Below, in pieces: positions 18,147 to 25,831 of a stretch of 64,000 nucleotides of DNA. The notes below the pieces were generated by a model that worked only from the letters and a program-made list of their open reading frames with translations, was not told where the DNA came from and did no database searches. Source of the DNA: Aliikangiella marina (GTDB lineage Bacteria; Pseudomonadota; Gammaproteobacteria; Enterobacterales; Kangiellaceae); assembly GCF_007004765.1 (NCBI RefSeq), contig NZ_VIKR01000003.1, positions 1-64,000 of the forward strand, in the 5' to 3' direction. A program made the translations under genes and the position numbers. Each line of letters opens with the position of its first letter. Positions within the stretch are counted from its first letter, which is position 1.

Positions 18147-18749
18147 ATGACAAGTTCTTCGCCAAAGCGGATTTTAATGCTTGATAATTATGATTCGTTT
18201 ACTTTTAACCTGGTTCACTATTTACAGCAACTTGAAATAGAAGTGGTCGTTAGACGCAATGACGAGGTCTCTATCAGCGAGATTGAAGCCATTTCGCCAA
18301 GCCATATTGTGATTTCACCAGGCCCCTGTGATCCGGATAAAGCTGGCATCTCACTGAAAGTCATTGAGCACTTCCATCAGGTATTACCGATTTTGGGTGT
18401 TTGTTTGGGACATCAGGCGATCGGTCAAGTATTTGGCGGCCAGGTGGTTAAGGCCGAACGCGTGATGCACGGTAAAACTTCTCCCATTTATCATGCTAAT
18501 CAGGGAGTCTTTGTCGGATTGCCTCAAGGCTTTGCGGCAACTCGATATCACTCGCTGGTTATCGATAAAGCTAATTTTCCTGACTGTTTGACCGTAACGG
18601 CGTGGACCCAAAAAACGAACGGTGATGTGAGCCATATCATGGGAATAAAGCACAAGGACTTCCCCATCGAAGGTGTTCAGTTTCATCCTGAATCAGTGCT
18701 ATCAGAGCACGGTATGACCCTCTTAAAACGGTTTCTAAGTATCAAATAA
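18147..18749 (+). CDS. pabA/trpG: Glutamine amidotransferase of anthranilate/aminodeoxychorismate synthase
   Basis: Class I glutamine amidotransferase subunit that supplies ammonia to TrpE or PabB. ATG 18147 (200 residues) has GGAG 10 bp upstream, whereas the in-frame TTG at 18138 lies right beside that site. Motifs: LMLDNYDSFTFNLVHYLQQL at the start, SPGPCDP, the nucleophile Cys in GVCLGHQAIGQ, and the His/Glu of GVQFHPESVLSEHG. No trpE or pabB lies in the window, so the partner is encoded elsewhere and the protein may serve both folate and tryptophan synthesis. It follows rpe in a likely operon. Confidence 0.93.
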   Translation: MTSSSPKRILMLDNYDSFTFNLVHYLQQLEIEVVVRRNDEVSISEIEAISPSHIVISPGPCDPDKAGISLKVIEHFHQVLPILGVCLGHQAIGQVFGGQVVKAERVMHGKTSPIYHANQGVFVGLPQGFAATRYHSLVIDKANFPDCLTVTAWTQKTNGDVSHIMGIKHKDFPIEGVQFHPESVLSEHGMTLLKRFLSIK

Positions 18750-18846
18750 TGCCACGCTGAGTGGTTTCAGATACGCCTTTATTGACAACATTCGAGTTCC
18801 GCGCGGCTTCTCGTTAGTCTGCTTTTAATTAATAAAGGAGATAAAG

Positions 18847-19683
18847 ATGAAATTTTACTTAAAACTTGTTTCGCTGGTATTGCTCACTTTGATGATGTCA
18901 GGCTGTTTGCATCAGTCTCGCTCTGGTGTCACCAGTAGCCTTTTAGATTTCCTTTACCCAGAGGGCAAAGTCGTCGATCATTCACAAGATGCGATCCCAC
19001 ATTTACGGTTACCTTTGCGCGTGGGACTGGCATTTGTTCCTGAAGATAATCCCCAGTCGTCTTCTTCCTTGACCGCGGTCGAGAAATCAAACTTATTGAA
19101 AAATGTGGCGGCTTCTTTTGAGGCTCGAGAGTATGTCGATCAAATTGAAGTGATTCCAGAGCTCTATTTGAAACAAGGCAAAGGATTTACCGCACTCTCG
19201 CAAATTGCCAAATTATATGCGCTCGATGTCGTCGCGTTAGTGTCTTACGATCATGTTGAAATGAGAGAGGAAAATGCTTTGGCATTGTCTTACTGGACGA
19301 TAGTAGGCGCTTACTTATTGCCGGGTGAAACCTCGGATTTGCAGACTTTCGTGGATACTGCTGTATTTGATGTGGAAAGTAGACAGTTGTTATTTCGAGC
19401 ACCGGGCATCGGTAAAGCCGACGCGATTCACAGCTTTGCGGGTGCTGAAAGAACTATCGCGAAAGCAAGAAACCTCTCGTTTTCGAGAGCCGTGACTCAA
19501 ATGACTCAAAATCTTGATGCTGAATTGGCAAGCTTTAAAGACAAGGTCAAAACGCAAAAAGCGGCTACGGTAAGTTATCGCCCAGGTTACAGCGGTGGCG
19601 GGTCTGCGTCGATTTATGGACTGATTTTATTGATGTTTTTACTGCGTTTTGCTGCGGTAGGTCGAGGTGATGGGAAAAGTTAG
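18847..19683 (+). CDS. Rhombotarget-type lipoprotein with C-terminal sorting tail
   Basis: Predicted lipoprotein of 278 residues: signal peptide with lipobox MMSGC (Cys20), then a soluble domain rich in alpha/beta segments. The C-terminus has a Gly-rich stretch (YSGGGSAS), a hydrophobic segment (IYGLILLMFLLRFAAV) and a short polar end with Arg residues. That three-part tail resembles the GlyGly-CTERM signal recognised by rhombosortase, and the whole protein resembles what I recall as the rhombotarget lipoprotein family. A rhombosortase would cut the tail and release the protein from its second anchor. No rhombosortase gene is in the window. AAAGGAG precedes the ATG. Its physiological role is unknown. 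Confidence 0.65.
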   Translation: MKFYLKLVSLVLLTLMMSGCLHQSRSGVTSSLLDFLYPEGKVVDHSQDAIPHLRLPLRVGLAFVPEDNPQSSSSLTAVEKSNLLKNVAASFEAREYVDQIEVIPELYLKQGKGFTALSQIAKLYALDVVALVSYDHVEMREENALALSYWTIVGAYLLPGETSDLQTFVDTAVFDVESRQLLFRAPGIGKADAIHSFAGAERTIAKARNLSFSRAVTQMTQNLDAELASFKDKVKTQKAATVSYRPGYSGGGSASIYGLILLMFLLRFAAVGRGDGKS

Positions 19684-19741
19684 ACAAAATTTTTTCAATT
19701 GATTGATAGCGACTAAACTTATGGCAAACTGAAGCGAGTAG

Positions 19742-19769
19742 TGATCTAGTTATGTCTAATTTGCGTAAT
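19742..19769 (+). promoter_or_regulatory. Candidate ChrR-sigma (ECF) promoter for the TudS/YbgA-phr unit
   Basis: TGATCT (19742-19747), 16 bp, CGTAAT (19764-19769). The -10 end lies 43 bp before the start of the downstream gene. It matches the layout of the other two sites near the sigma/ChrR locus (25772-25799 and 25749-25723) and resembles promoters described for RpoE-ChrR sigma factors (TGATC near -35, CGTA near -10). Recognition by this sigma factor is inferred. Confidence 0.6.
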
Positions 19770-19812
19770 AGATTTGTATAACTTACTAACAGTTTCAGAA
19801 CGGGGTTTTCTA

Positions 19813-20754
19813 ATGATTAAAGTCGGGATCAGTCAATGTCTTCTGGGTGCGAATGTTCGCTATGATGGTGGGCACAAACAAAATCGATTTTGTCGTCACG
19901 AGTTATCAAAAATCTTTAAGTTCGTGCCGCTCTGTCCAGAGGTGGGGATCGGTTTACCGACACCACGAAAAACGATTCGGTTAGTTGGTGATATTGCCTC
20001 GCCAAGAGCGGTATTTAGCGATGATTCTAGTCAAGACTTTACCGCGCCATTGCAAGATTTCGCCGACCAAAATGTCGCGAAATTGAAGCAAATGAGTGGC
20101 TACGTGTTTTGCAAGGCCTCGCCGAGTTGTGGCGTTGAGCGGGTCAAAGTGTATAGTGAGAAAGGCGGCGCTGAGCGCAAAGGTATGGGCGTGTTTGCTG
20201 CTCGCGTGAAAGAACTGTGCCCATTATTACCGATAGAAGAAGATGGTCGCTTAAACGACCCGTTATTGCGCGACAGTTTTATCAAGAGAGTTTATGTGTA
20301 CCATGAGTGGCAGAGTATGCTCGAAGGTGGGCTAACCAAGAAACGTTTGTACGAGTTTCATGCGCGTCACAAATTAACCTTATTGGCCCATAGCCAACCG
20401 ATTTATCGAGAGCTAGGTCCTTTGGTCGCCAGTATTAACCAACAAAATCTTGTGGAGGTTGCTGAGCAATATATCGAGAAATTAATGCAAGGTCTTAAGA
20501 AAACAGCCACCCGGTCTAACAACACAAATGTGTTAATGCATTTGCAAGGCTATCTGAAAGATAAATTAGAATCTGAAGATCGACGTGAACTGGCTAACTG
20601 CATCTTGGAGTATCGTAAAGGCATATTGCCGATCTTATCGCCTTTGACGTTATTGAAGCATCACTTCAATCACCATCCAAATGAATATATTGCAAAGCAA
20701 TCATACTTAAACCCTTATCCAAAAGAGTTAGCGATTCAAGTTGCCATGCATTAA
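19813..20754 (+). CDS. DUF523 (TudS-like) and DUF1722 (YbgA) fusion protein
   Basis: ATG 19813 (313 residues) is preferred since MIKVGISQCLLGANVRYDGG is the conserved family start; the frame is open further upstream from a TTG. Residues 1-150 are a DUF523 domain with three conserved cysteines (SQCLLG, LCPEVG, SPSCGVE), which in TudS enzymes bind a [4Fe-4S] cluster used for thiouracil desulfuration. Residues about 170-310 are a DUF1722/YbgA domain (LLAHSQPIYRELG, NPYPKELAI). In Escherichia coli ybgA is next to phrB, and here the photolyase gene follows 87 bp later, so the pairing is conserved. A candidate ECF promoter lies just upstream. The role may be repair or salvage of sulfur-containing or photodamaged bases; that is inference. 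Confidence 0.85.
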   Translation: MIKVGISQCLLGANVRYDGGHKQNRFCRHELSKIFKFVPLCPEVGIGLPTPRKTIRLVGDIASPRAVFSDDSSQDFTAPLQDFADQNVAKLKQMSGYVFCKASPSCGVERVKVYSEKGGAERKGMGVFAARVKELCPLLPIEEDGRLNDPLLRDSFIKRVYVYHEWQSMLEGGLTKKRLYEFHARHKLTLLAHSQPIYRELGPLVASINQQNLVEVAEQYIEKLMQGLKKTATRSNNTNVLMHLQGYLKDKLESEDRRELANCILEYRKGILPILSPLTLLKHHFNHHPNEYIAKQSYLNPYPKELAIQVAMH

Positions 20755-20841
20755 TGAGTGGTCAGTTTGATAACTGTGAAGCGGCTTTAAAAGCAACCGA
20801 TGTTTGGGTCGGCGATAGTAAATTTAACAGTTGAAAAAAAG

Positions 20842-22233
20842 ATGAATCTAATTTGGTTTCGCAATGATTTGCGCGTCAATGACAATCCCGCGCTATCCTC
20901 AGCACTCGAAAATAAACAGCGACAAGTCGTCGCTGTTTATTGTTTGTGTGCCAATCAATGGGCGATGCATGACATGGGCAATAATCAGCAATGGTTAGTG
21001 CTTCAGGCGTTAAGTCAACTTAAAGTTGCGCTTGCTAAGCTCAACATCCCGTTGGTGATCCTTGAATCGGAAACTTTTCAGCAGGTACCCAATCGTCTCA
21101 GTGAACTGTGTGGAAAGCTCGGGGTAAGCGATTTATTTTTTAATATGGAGTACCCAATCTATGAGCGCCGCCGTGATAAAGCTGTCGTAGAGAAGCTGGC
21201 CGATACGGTTAAGTGCCACCGAAAAGTGGGCCAGTCGTTAGTCGCGCCTTGGGAAATTCTTAACGGTGACGGTGGCGGCTATAAGGTTTTCAGCGCTTAT
21301 GCGAGAAAGGTGCAAGTTTATCTTGATCATAATCCGCCGATTAATCCAGCACCCCCTACTGCCCGGCCCGCAGAAAATAGGCAAATTCCGAAAATATCAG
21401 GTGTGGTGAGCCAGTTGCCAAGTATCAAGCCAAGTGCAGAAGTCACCCCGGATATCAGTGAAGATTTCGTCAATAAGCAACTGCAAACTTTTTGCCGGCA
21501 ACAAATCGGTGAATACAAAGCGAATCGAGACTTCCCCGCTATTCAAGGAACATCAGAGCTATCCTCTGCTCTGGCTGTCGGTACATTATCCGTTGCGCGA
21601 TGCTATCAAACAGCATTGCAGGCGGGCTATCCAGCCTCCTCAACTTGGGTCAACGAGTTAGTTTGGCGAGACTTCTATCGGTCGGTGATGTGGAACTACC
21701 CTCGAGTCAGTCAGCGGCAGGCATTTAATTCGGTGGATAAGTTTGTTCCTTGGAACAACGATCGACAAGTCCTCGAAGATTGGCAGTCAGCCAAAACGGG
21801 TATTCCGATTATTGACGCAGCGATGCGGCAGCTAAACACCACGGGTTGGATGCACAATCGATTACGCATGATTGTGGCAAGTTATTTAACGAAAAATTTA
21901 TTTGTTGACTGGCGGCACGGAGAAGCTTATTTCGCTCAACAATTATTCGATTTTGATTTTGCGAGCAATAATGGCGGATGGCAGTGGAGTGCTTCAGTGG
22001 GAACCGATGCGGCGCCCTACTTCAGAGTGTTTAATCCTGCAGCTCAACAAAAAAAGTTTGATCCTCAGGCTGAGTTTATTAAAGCTTGGCTACCAGAATT
22101 AAAAGCATATTCGTCTAACGCGATTCATAAATTCGAAACAGCACCGCTTGAGGGCTACCCTCGGCCGCAAGTTGATCTGAAGGCGACTCGTAAGCTCGCG
22201 ATCGAGTCTTTTAAGCGTGCTAACGCTGCTTAA
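20842..22233 (+). CDS. phr: Class I deoxyribodipyrimidine photolyase
   Basis: Flavoprotein that uses blue light to split cyclobutane pyrimidine dimers. ATG 20842 (463 residues) gives the family start MNLIWFRNDLRVNDNPALSS; an ATG at 20800 adds 14 residues not found in the family. The N-terminal alpha/beta antenna domain is followed by the FAD-binding helical domain with WVNELVWRDFYRSVMW, MRQLNTTGWMHNRLRMIVAS and the C-terminal ASNNGGWQWSASVGTDAAPY block. Second gene of the unit with the TudS/YbgA fusion; membership of the ChrR stress locus fits a light-protection role. Confidence 0.96.
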   Translation: MNLIWFRNDLRVNDNPALSSALENKQRQVVAVYCLCANQWAMHDMGNNQQWLVLQALSQLKVALAKLNIPLVILESETFQQVPNRLSELCGKLGVSDLFFNMEYPIYERRRDKAVVEKLADTVKCHRKVGQSLVAPWEILNGDGGGYKVFSAYARKVQVYLDHNPPINPAPPTARPAENRQIPKISGVVSQLPSIKPSAEVTPDISEDFVNKQLQTFCRQQIGEYKANRDFPAIQGTSELSSALAVGTLSVARCYQTALQAGYPASSTWVNELVWRDFYRSVMWNYPRVSQRQAFNSVDKFVPWNNDRQVLEDWQSAKTGIPIIDAAMRQLNTTGWMHNRLRMIVASYLTKNLFVDWRHGEAYFAQQLFDFDFASNNGGWQWSASVGTDAAPYFRVFNPAAQQKKFDPQAEFIKAWLPELKAYSSNAIHKFETAPLEGYPRPQVDLKATRKLAIESFKRANAA

Positions 22234-22266
22234 GTATTTAGACTGTTTGACACTAGAAAACTGACT

Positions 22267-22716
22267 TTAAGAGTTAGCAAGTGCTAACTCATTGTCTTCA
22301 CTCTGGGTTTTAACGATCCGAATACTATCGAGAATACCGAAACGAAATTCTAGCTCGAGCGTACAGTCTTGCTTGAAACATAAGGAAAAGGATGGGCCGT
22401 AGTCACTCAGTTGAGGATCGACATCAAAGTGTTTGCCAATAAATTGAAGAACCTCTTTTTGCTTTCTACCGATCAAGCGTCGTCCAAAAAGTTCTGCTTC
22501 GGGATTATAGATAGTGATTTTGCTGAGTAGAGATTCATTGGATGCATCGAAGCCTAGTTCCATCATTAATTCATTATATTGCAGGCGACAAGCATTTTTG
22601 TCGTTCAGATAAACTTTGTCTGGAACGCCCAAGTGCTTGGTCGCATCACTCTCCGATGCGCCAAAACGAATTAAGTTAGTGCCAGTGAATGGCTCGATGA
22701 TCAATGCTATCCCCAA
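22267..22716 (-). CDS. Conserved hypothetical protein, 149 residues
   Basis: Unrecognised soluble acidic protein with no signal peptide. The only possible start in range is TTG 22716 (a stop codon lies four codons earlier), with only a weak AAGA-type ribosome site. The sequence alternates short hydrophobic strands and charged turns (LIRFGASESDATKHLG, LEFRFGILDSIRI), suggesting an alpha/beta protein. It is convergent with phr; a perfect stem GAGTTAGC/GCTAACTC overlaps its last codons. It lies on the same strand as, and downstream of, the sigma/chrR operon but beyond that operon's terminator, so it is probably a separate unit. Confidence 0.6.
   Translation of the reverse strand: MGIALIIEPFTGTNLIRFGASESDATKHLGVPDKVYLNDKNACRLQYNELMMELGFDASNESLLSKITIYNPEAELFGRRLIGRKQKEVLQFIGKHFDVDPQLSDYGPSFSLCFKQDCTLELEFRFGILDSIRIVKTQSEDNELALANS
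22271..22290. other. Stem-loop at the phr / hypothetical gene convergence
   Basis: GAGTTAGC (22271-22278) pairs with GCTAACTC (22283-22290) around AAGT. It covers the final sense codons of the minus-strand gene. There is no adjacent long T-run, so termination is possible but unproven. Confidence 0.35.
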
Positions 22717-22870
22717 TGGATTTATCTTACACGTGTTGATTATTTTTTAGCCCCGGAAGCTTACTGTCGTGGTTAAATTTTGACAAGTAAAAAATCTCAT
22801 TATGTTATTTGCTTCACAATTTGAGAAATTAAAGTGGGTGTTTTAATTAGTTGGTATGAGTATTAACCAA

Positions 22871-22897
22871 AAAAGCCGCATGGGAAATGCGGCTTTT
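22871..22897. terminator. Rho-independent terminator after the sigma-chrR operon
   Basis: AAAAGCCGCAT (22871-22881) pairs with ATGCGGCTTTT (22887-22897), an 11-bp stem with a 5-base loop. It lies 43 bp past the chrR stop codon. Poly-A/T on both sides would let it work in both directions. Confidence 0.85.
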
Positions 22898-22939
22898 AAT
22901 TTGAAATTGAGGTCAAATTAGGCCAACAAAATCAACCGG

Positions 22940-23599
22940 TTAATGTGAGAACCAATTGAGAATTGGTCCTAAAGTACCGGTAAATTTGAGCGGGGCGTTA
23001 GTGATTGCAAGGCAAATACAGCCGTTCTCACCGGCGACTGGTGAATGCTCGTCATTTTCGTCTTGCACAATAAATGAACCTGCTTTGTAGTGACCTTGGC
23101 TATCACTAAAATCACCTTGCAACACGACTGTGTATTCATCTCCTTCGTGAGTGTGTTGGGGTATTTTAGCGTTCGCTGCAAACTTGAGTAATTCAACTTC
23201 AAAGTCAGCATCGTTCATCGCAATCGTGCTCTTCCATATTTTTGGAGAAACTCTTCTCCATTCCATGTCATCAAAGTCCTGTTTGACGAGTTTGTCAACA
23301 ATGTCGAAATCAGATTCGGCAACCGCTAAGTCTTCGTATTCGCTGATAGTCGCGACCGGCTGGATTTGGTCAATAGCACCTAATAACTTATCGAAGTCTT
23401 TGAGCACGATTTGATCTTCATTGTCTGCGACGGTTGGCATAGACTCGAGAGTTTCACCGCCGACGATTTCGAGCTCTGCAACGCGTTCTTGACAAATTTT
23501 GCAGTGTTTATGGTGCAAGCCGACGGCTAAAGCCAACGATGGCTCAAGCTTACCGCTTGTATATTTCAATAATAATTCAATGTCTGGATGATACTTCAT
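22940..23599 (-). CDS. chrR: ChrR-type anti-sigma factor with zinc-binding and cupin domains
   Basis: Holds the partner ECF sigma factor inactive until singlet oxygen or related stress. At 219 residues it has the two-domain layout of Rhodobacter ChrR. The N-terminal anti-sigma domain shows zinc ligands H4, H29, C33 and C36, with the same spacing as H6, H31, C35 and C38 in Rhodobacter sphaeroides. The C-terminal cupin keeps H149, H151, E155 and H185 (PQHTHEGDEY and DEHSP), again a constant offset of 8 from the Rhodobacter ligands. The gene overlaps the sigma gene by 4 bp (ATGA), so translation is coupled. All metal ligands are present, so it should be functional. Confidence 0.93.
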   Translation of the reverse strand: MKYHPDIELLLKYTSGKLEPSLALAVGLHHKHCKICQERVAELEIVGGETLESMPTVADNEDQIVLKDFDKLLGAIDQIQPVATISEYEDLAVAESDFDIVDKLVKQDFDDMEWRRVSPKIWKSTIAMNDADFEVELLKFAANAKIPQHTHEGDEYTVVLQGDFSDSQGHYKAGSFIVQDENDEHSPVAGENGCICLAITNAPLKFTGTLGPILNWFSH

Positions 23600-24165
23600 T
23601 TGTCTTCGCCTCCCAGATGGGATCGTAATACTTTTAGCGCACTGCGAATTCGAGATTTCACCACGCCGGGTGTCATGTCTAATTCAGCTGCTGCAATTTG
23701 GTGGCTTTTGTCCTCAAAATAGACCTTTTGCAGCACGTTACGTTGCTCTTCGTTTAAGTAGGTAAAAACTTGTTGAACTTGTTTCTTTTTACGTGATAAA
23801 TCAACGCCTAGATCAAGTTCTCCATCTTCGCCTACATCATGAGTTTCGTCTTGACTTACCTCATCTAAGCGTCTTCGACGTAGATAGTCAATTCGTAAAT
23901 TCCTGACAATAGTAAAAATCCACGTTGAAACATTCGCTTTTTCACTATTGTAACTGGCTGCTTTTTGCCAGATTTTAATAAATACTTCATGAGTCAGTTC
24001 TTCGGCTTGCCTCGCCATGCCCTGATTCAAATAGAAAGATTTTACTTTTGGTGCAAAATGCAAGTACAAAGATTGGAAGGCCGCTCGGTCTTGAGAGCTT
24101 GCCACAGCTAGCATGTGCTGTTTCCAACATTGTGCTTGGGGATCGGCAGTTTGCAAGTTTGTCAT
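23596..24165 (-). CDS. rpoE: ECF RNA polymerase sigma factor, RpoE/ChrR group
   Basis: Alternative sigma factor of 189 residues from ATG 24165; an in-frame upstream ATG at 24240 and the first open start at 24252 would add 25-29 residues that family members lack. Region 2 (about 30-95) contains HEVFIKIWQKAASYN and VSTWIFTIVRNLRIDYLRRR, the -10-recognition helix; region 4 (about 135-185) has QQVFTYLNEEQRNVLQKVYF and the helix-turn-helix SHQIAAAELDMTPGVVKSRI. It is directly followed by chrR. No good TGATC-type site lies just upstream, so it probably relies on read-through from the DUF4397 gene, whose promoter does carry one, giving autoregulation. That wiring is inferred. Confidence 0.92.
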   Translation of the reverse strand: MTNLQTADPQAQCWKQHMLAVASSQDRAAFQSLYLHFAPKVKSFYLNQGMARQAEELTHEVFIKIWQKAASYNSEKANVSTWIFTIVRNLRIDYLRRRRLDEVSQDETHDVGEDGELDLGVDLSRKKKQVQQVFTYLNEEQRNVLQKVYFEDKSHQIAAAELDMTPGVVKSRIRSALKVLRSHLGGEDK

Positions 24166-24260
24166 ATTGACTGACTGTCTTTTGGGACTGGATACCGGCC
24201 AATATACAAGATTTGTTGCTTGTTGTCTTTCCTGCTGCATAGTTAATCTCAATAGATTGT

Positions 24261-24287
24261 GGGGCTCTATAGCTCTAATAGAGCCCC
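24261..24287 (-). other. GC-rich stem-loop between the DUF4397 and sigma genes
   Basis: GGGGCTCTA (24261-24269) pairs with TAGAGCCCC (24279-24287), a 9-bp stem with a 9-base loop. It lies 20 bp after the DUF4397 stop. No T-run follows on either strand, so it is more likely a partial terminator or an RNA-processing/stability hairpin that lowers sigma/chrR expression relative to DUF4397. Confidence 0.55.
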
Positions 24288-24307
24288 ATTACTGTCTAAG
24301 TTGTGTC

Positions 24308-25681
24308 TTAGTTAACTGGCGATTCAAAGTCGTCTAGTAAGATGACTCCAAGCGGTGCGCCACCACCTTCACCGTCACGGGCAATAATGGTGTATACGCC
24401 GCCAGCGCTTAAAGAGATCGTTGCTGGGCCAATTGCTGCATCTTTAGTACCGGTCGGAGTGACGATAACGTCGTAGCTTCCTTCGGCCACCGACAAAAAG
24501 TTGGTGTCAGCTTGAAACGGAACGTCAGACAGCGTTGGTGCGACATCAGTGATATCTGTTTGCGGAGCAACAAGATAGATATCAACGTTTTGTGCAGTCG
24601 GGCTGCCATGAATCACACGAAGCTTCGCTTCAGTACCAACTCGGCGATTATCTGCAGTTAGCACAAGTGGAGTGATTTCAGCAAGGACGTCTGTTGCGAT
24701 CACGTTGTAAGCGACGCCTGCATCAAGTGTCAGGTCTGCGTCAATAACAACTGGCGTTGTTTCGCCATTAGGTACCACTTTAATGTTGTAAGTGTCTGCT
24801 GGAAGATCAACATATCCCGCCCAACCAGCGAATGGGATATTGCTGATTAGCGGCTCTGCAAAGCCATCGTTAGCAATGATGTCTACTGCCGGCGCGTCAG
24901 GAGATGCATGGACAACGCGAACTGAAGTCGGTGTTGAAGCGTCGAGTAAAGAAACTGAACCCGATGCGCTGAGCAATAGAAGGTTGACCGGTTGGTCGCC
25001 AGGTCCAACGTTAGTGACTGCTGCAATCGTGAAGTCCCCACCATCAGGAAGAGTGATAGTGCCTGAATCGTAAACGACTGTTGCGGCATCGCCAGCTGGC
25101 GTAATGCGAATTTGGTAGTCGCCAGCAGGTACTTCGGTCGCGTCTAAACTGTCTTTAAAGTCGGCGGTTACTAACGGAGAGGACGTGGCTAAGTCTGCAC
25201 CAGGCGCGGTGGCATAGACATCGACAATCGGCGCATTTGGTGCGGCATGGACAACTTGGATGCGCGCATTACCAGCCGTTACAGCTGTGTCTGCCCGGGT
25301 GAGAATTAATGGTTCGATGTTCTCTAGCGTATTGACCGCGAGAACAGTGTAAATAATGTCAGCCCCGAAAGGTGCTTCAACGGTCGGGAAGGCTTCGACG
25401 GTTGACCCATCAGGTAGTATCGCGAGAACGTCGGCAGTATGTGTGCCGGCTGCTAAATCAGTGACTGGAGTTGCATCTAAATAGTCAACGTTTTCAGCGA
25501 AAGTGATATCGTCGACTGCTAAGTTAACGCGAGGTGCATCAGGCGAAGCATGAACGACTTGAATCTTTGCTAGTAGAGGTGGTGCTGGAGGTGGTGGTGG
25601 ATCAGGAAGATCATTGTCGCTATCACTACAAGCGACGAGCCCACCCAAGAATAAACTAAATAATATGCTGAGTTTTTTCAT
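24308..25681 (-). CDS. Lipoprotein with four DUF4397 repeats
   Basis: A 457-residue predicted outer-membrane or periplasmic lipoprotein: lipobox GLVAC (Cys18), a Pro-rich stalk (PPPPPAPP), then four DUF4397 repeats of about 105 residues whose starts read VVHASPDAPRV, VVHAAPNAPIV, VVHASPDAPAV and VIHGSPTAQNV. The domain is a beta-sandwich of unknown biochemical role seen in cell-envelope proteins. A ChrR-type promoter (25749-25723) lies 42 bp upstream of the start, and the sigma and chrR genes follow on the same strand, making this the probable first gene of the sigma operon. An envelope protein heading a singlet-oxygen regulator operon is unusual. Confidence 0.85.
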   Translation of the reverse strand: MKKLSILFSLFLGGLVACSDSDNDLPDPPPPPAPPLLAKIQVVHASPDAPRVNLAVDDITFAENVDYLDATPVTDLAAGTHTADVLAILPDGSTVEAFPTVEAPFGADIIYTVLAVNTLENIEPLILTRADTAVTAGNARIQVVHAAPNAPIVDVYATAPGADLATSSPLVTADFKDSLDATEVPAGDYQIRITPAGDAATVVYDSGTITLPDGGDFTIAAVTNVGPGDQPVNLLLLSASGSVSLLDASTPTSVRVVHASPDAPAVDIIANDGFAEPLISNIPFAGWAGYVDLPADTYNIKVVPNGETTPVVIDADLTLDAGVAYNVIATDVLAEITPLVLTADNRRVGTEAKLRVIHGSPTAQNVDIYLVAPQTDITDVAPTLSDVPFQADTNFLSVAEGSYDVIVTPTGTKDAAIGPATISLSAGGVYTIIARDGEGGGAPLGVILLDDFESPVN

Positions 25682-25722
25682 CGTATTGTTTCCGTTCTTT
25701 TGAGAGTGAAGTTGTGATCAGG

Positions 25723-25749
25723 ATTACGAGCCGATAGAAATTTGGATCA
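25723..25749 (-). promoter_or_regulatory. Candidate ChrR-sigma promoter for the DUF4397-sigma-chrR unit
   Basis: On the minus strand TGATCC (25749-25744), 15 bp, CGTAAT (25728-25723). The -10 end is 42 bp from the DUF4397 start codon. The spacer is one base shorter than in the two plus-strand sites. Together with 25772-25799 it makes a divergent promoter pair in the 150-bp gap. Confidence 0.6.
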
Positions 25750-25771
25750 CCTCTTCGGTAATATTTACTTT

Positions 25772-25799
25772 TGATCTGAAAACAGGGGAACTGCGTAAG
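25772..25799 (+). promoter_or_regulatory. Candidate ChrR-sigma promoter for the lipid-modification operon
   Basis: TGATCT (25772-25777), 16 bp, CGTAAG (25794-25799), ending 33 bp before the TTG start of the DUF3833 gene. It has the same boxes and spacing as the site at 19742-19769. Eight genes follow with short gaps or overlaps, all plausibly driven from here. Confidence 0.65.
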
Positions 25800-25831
25800 T
25801 TAGGAAAAAGTTATACACCCTGGAGAACGTT

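Noticed and set aside
24166-24252. 29 extra N-terminal residues for the sigma factor
   Set aside because: Family members begin near the ATG at 24165, and the extra residues show no conserved pattern.
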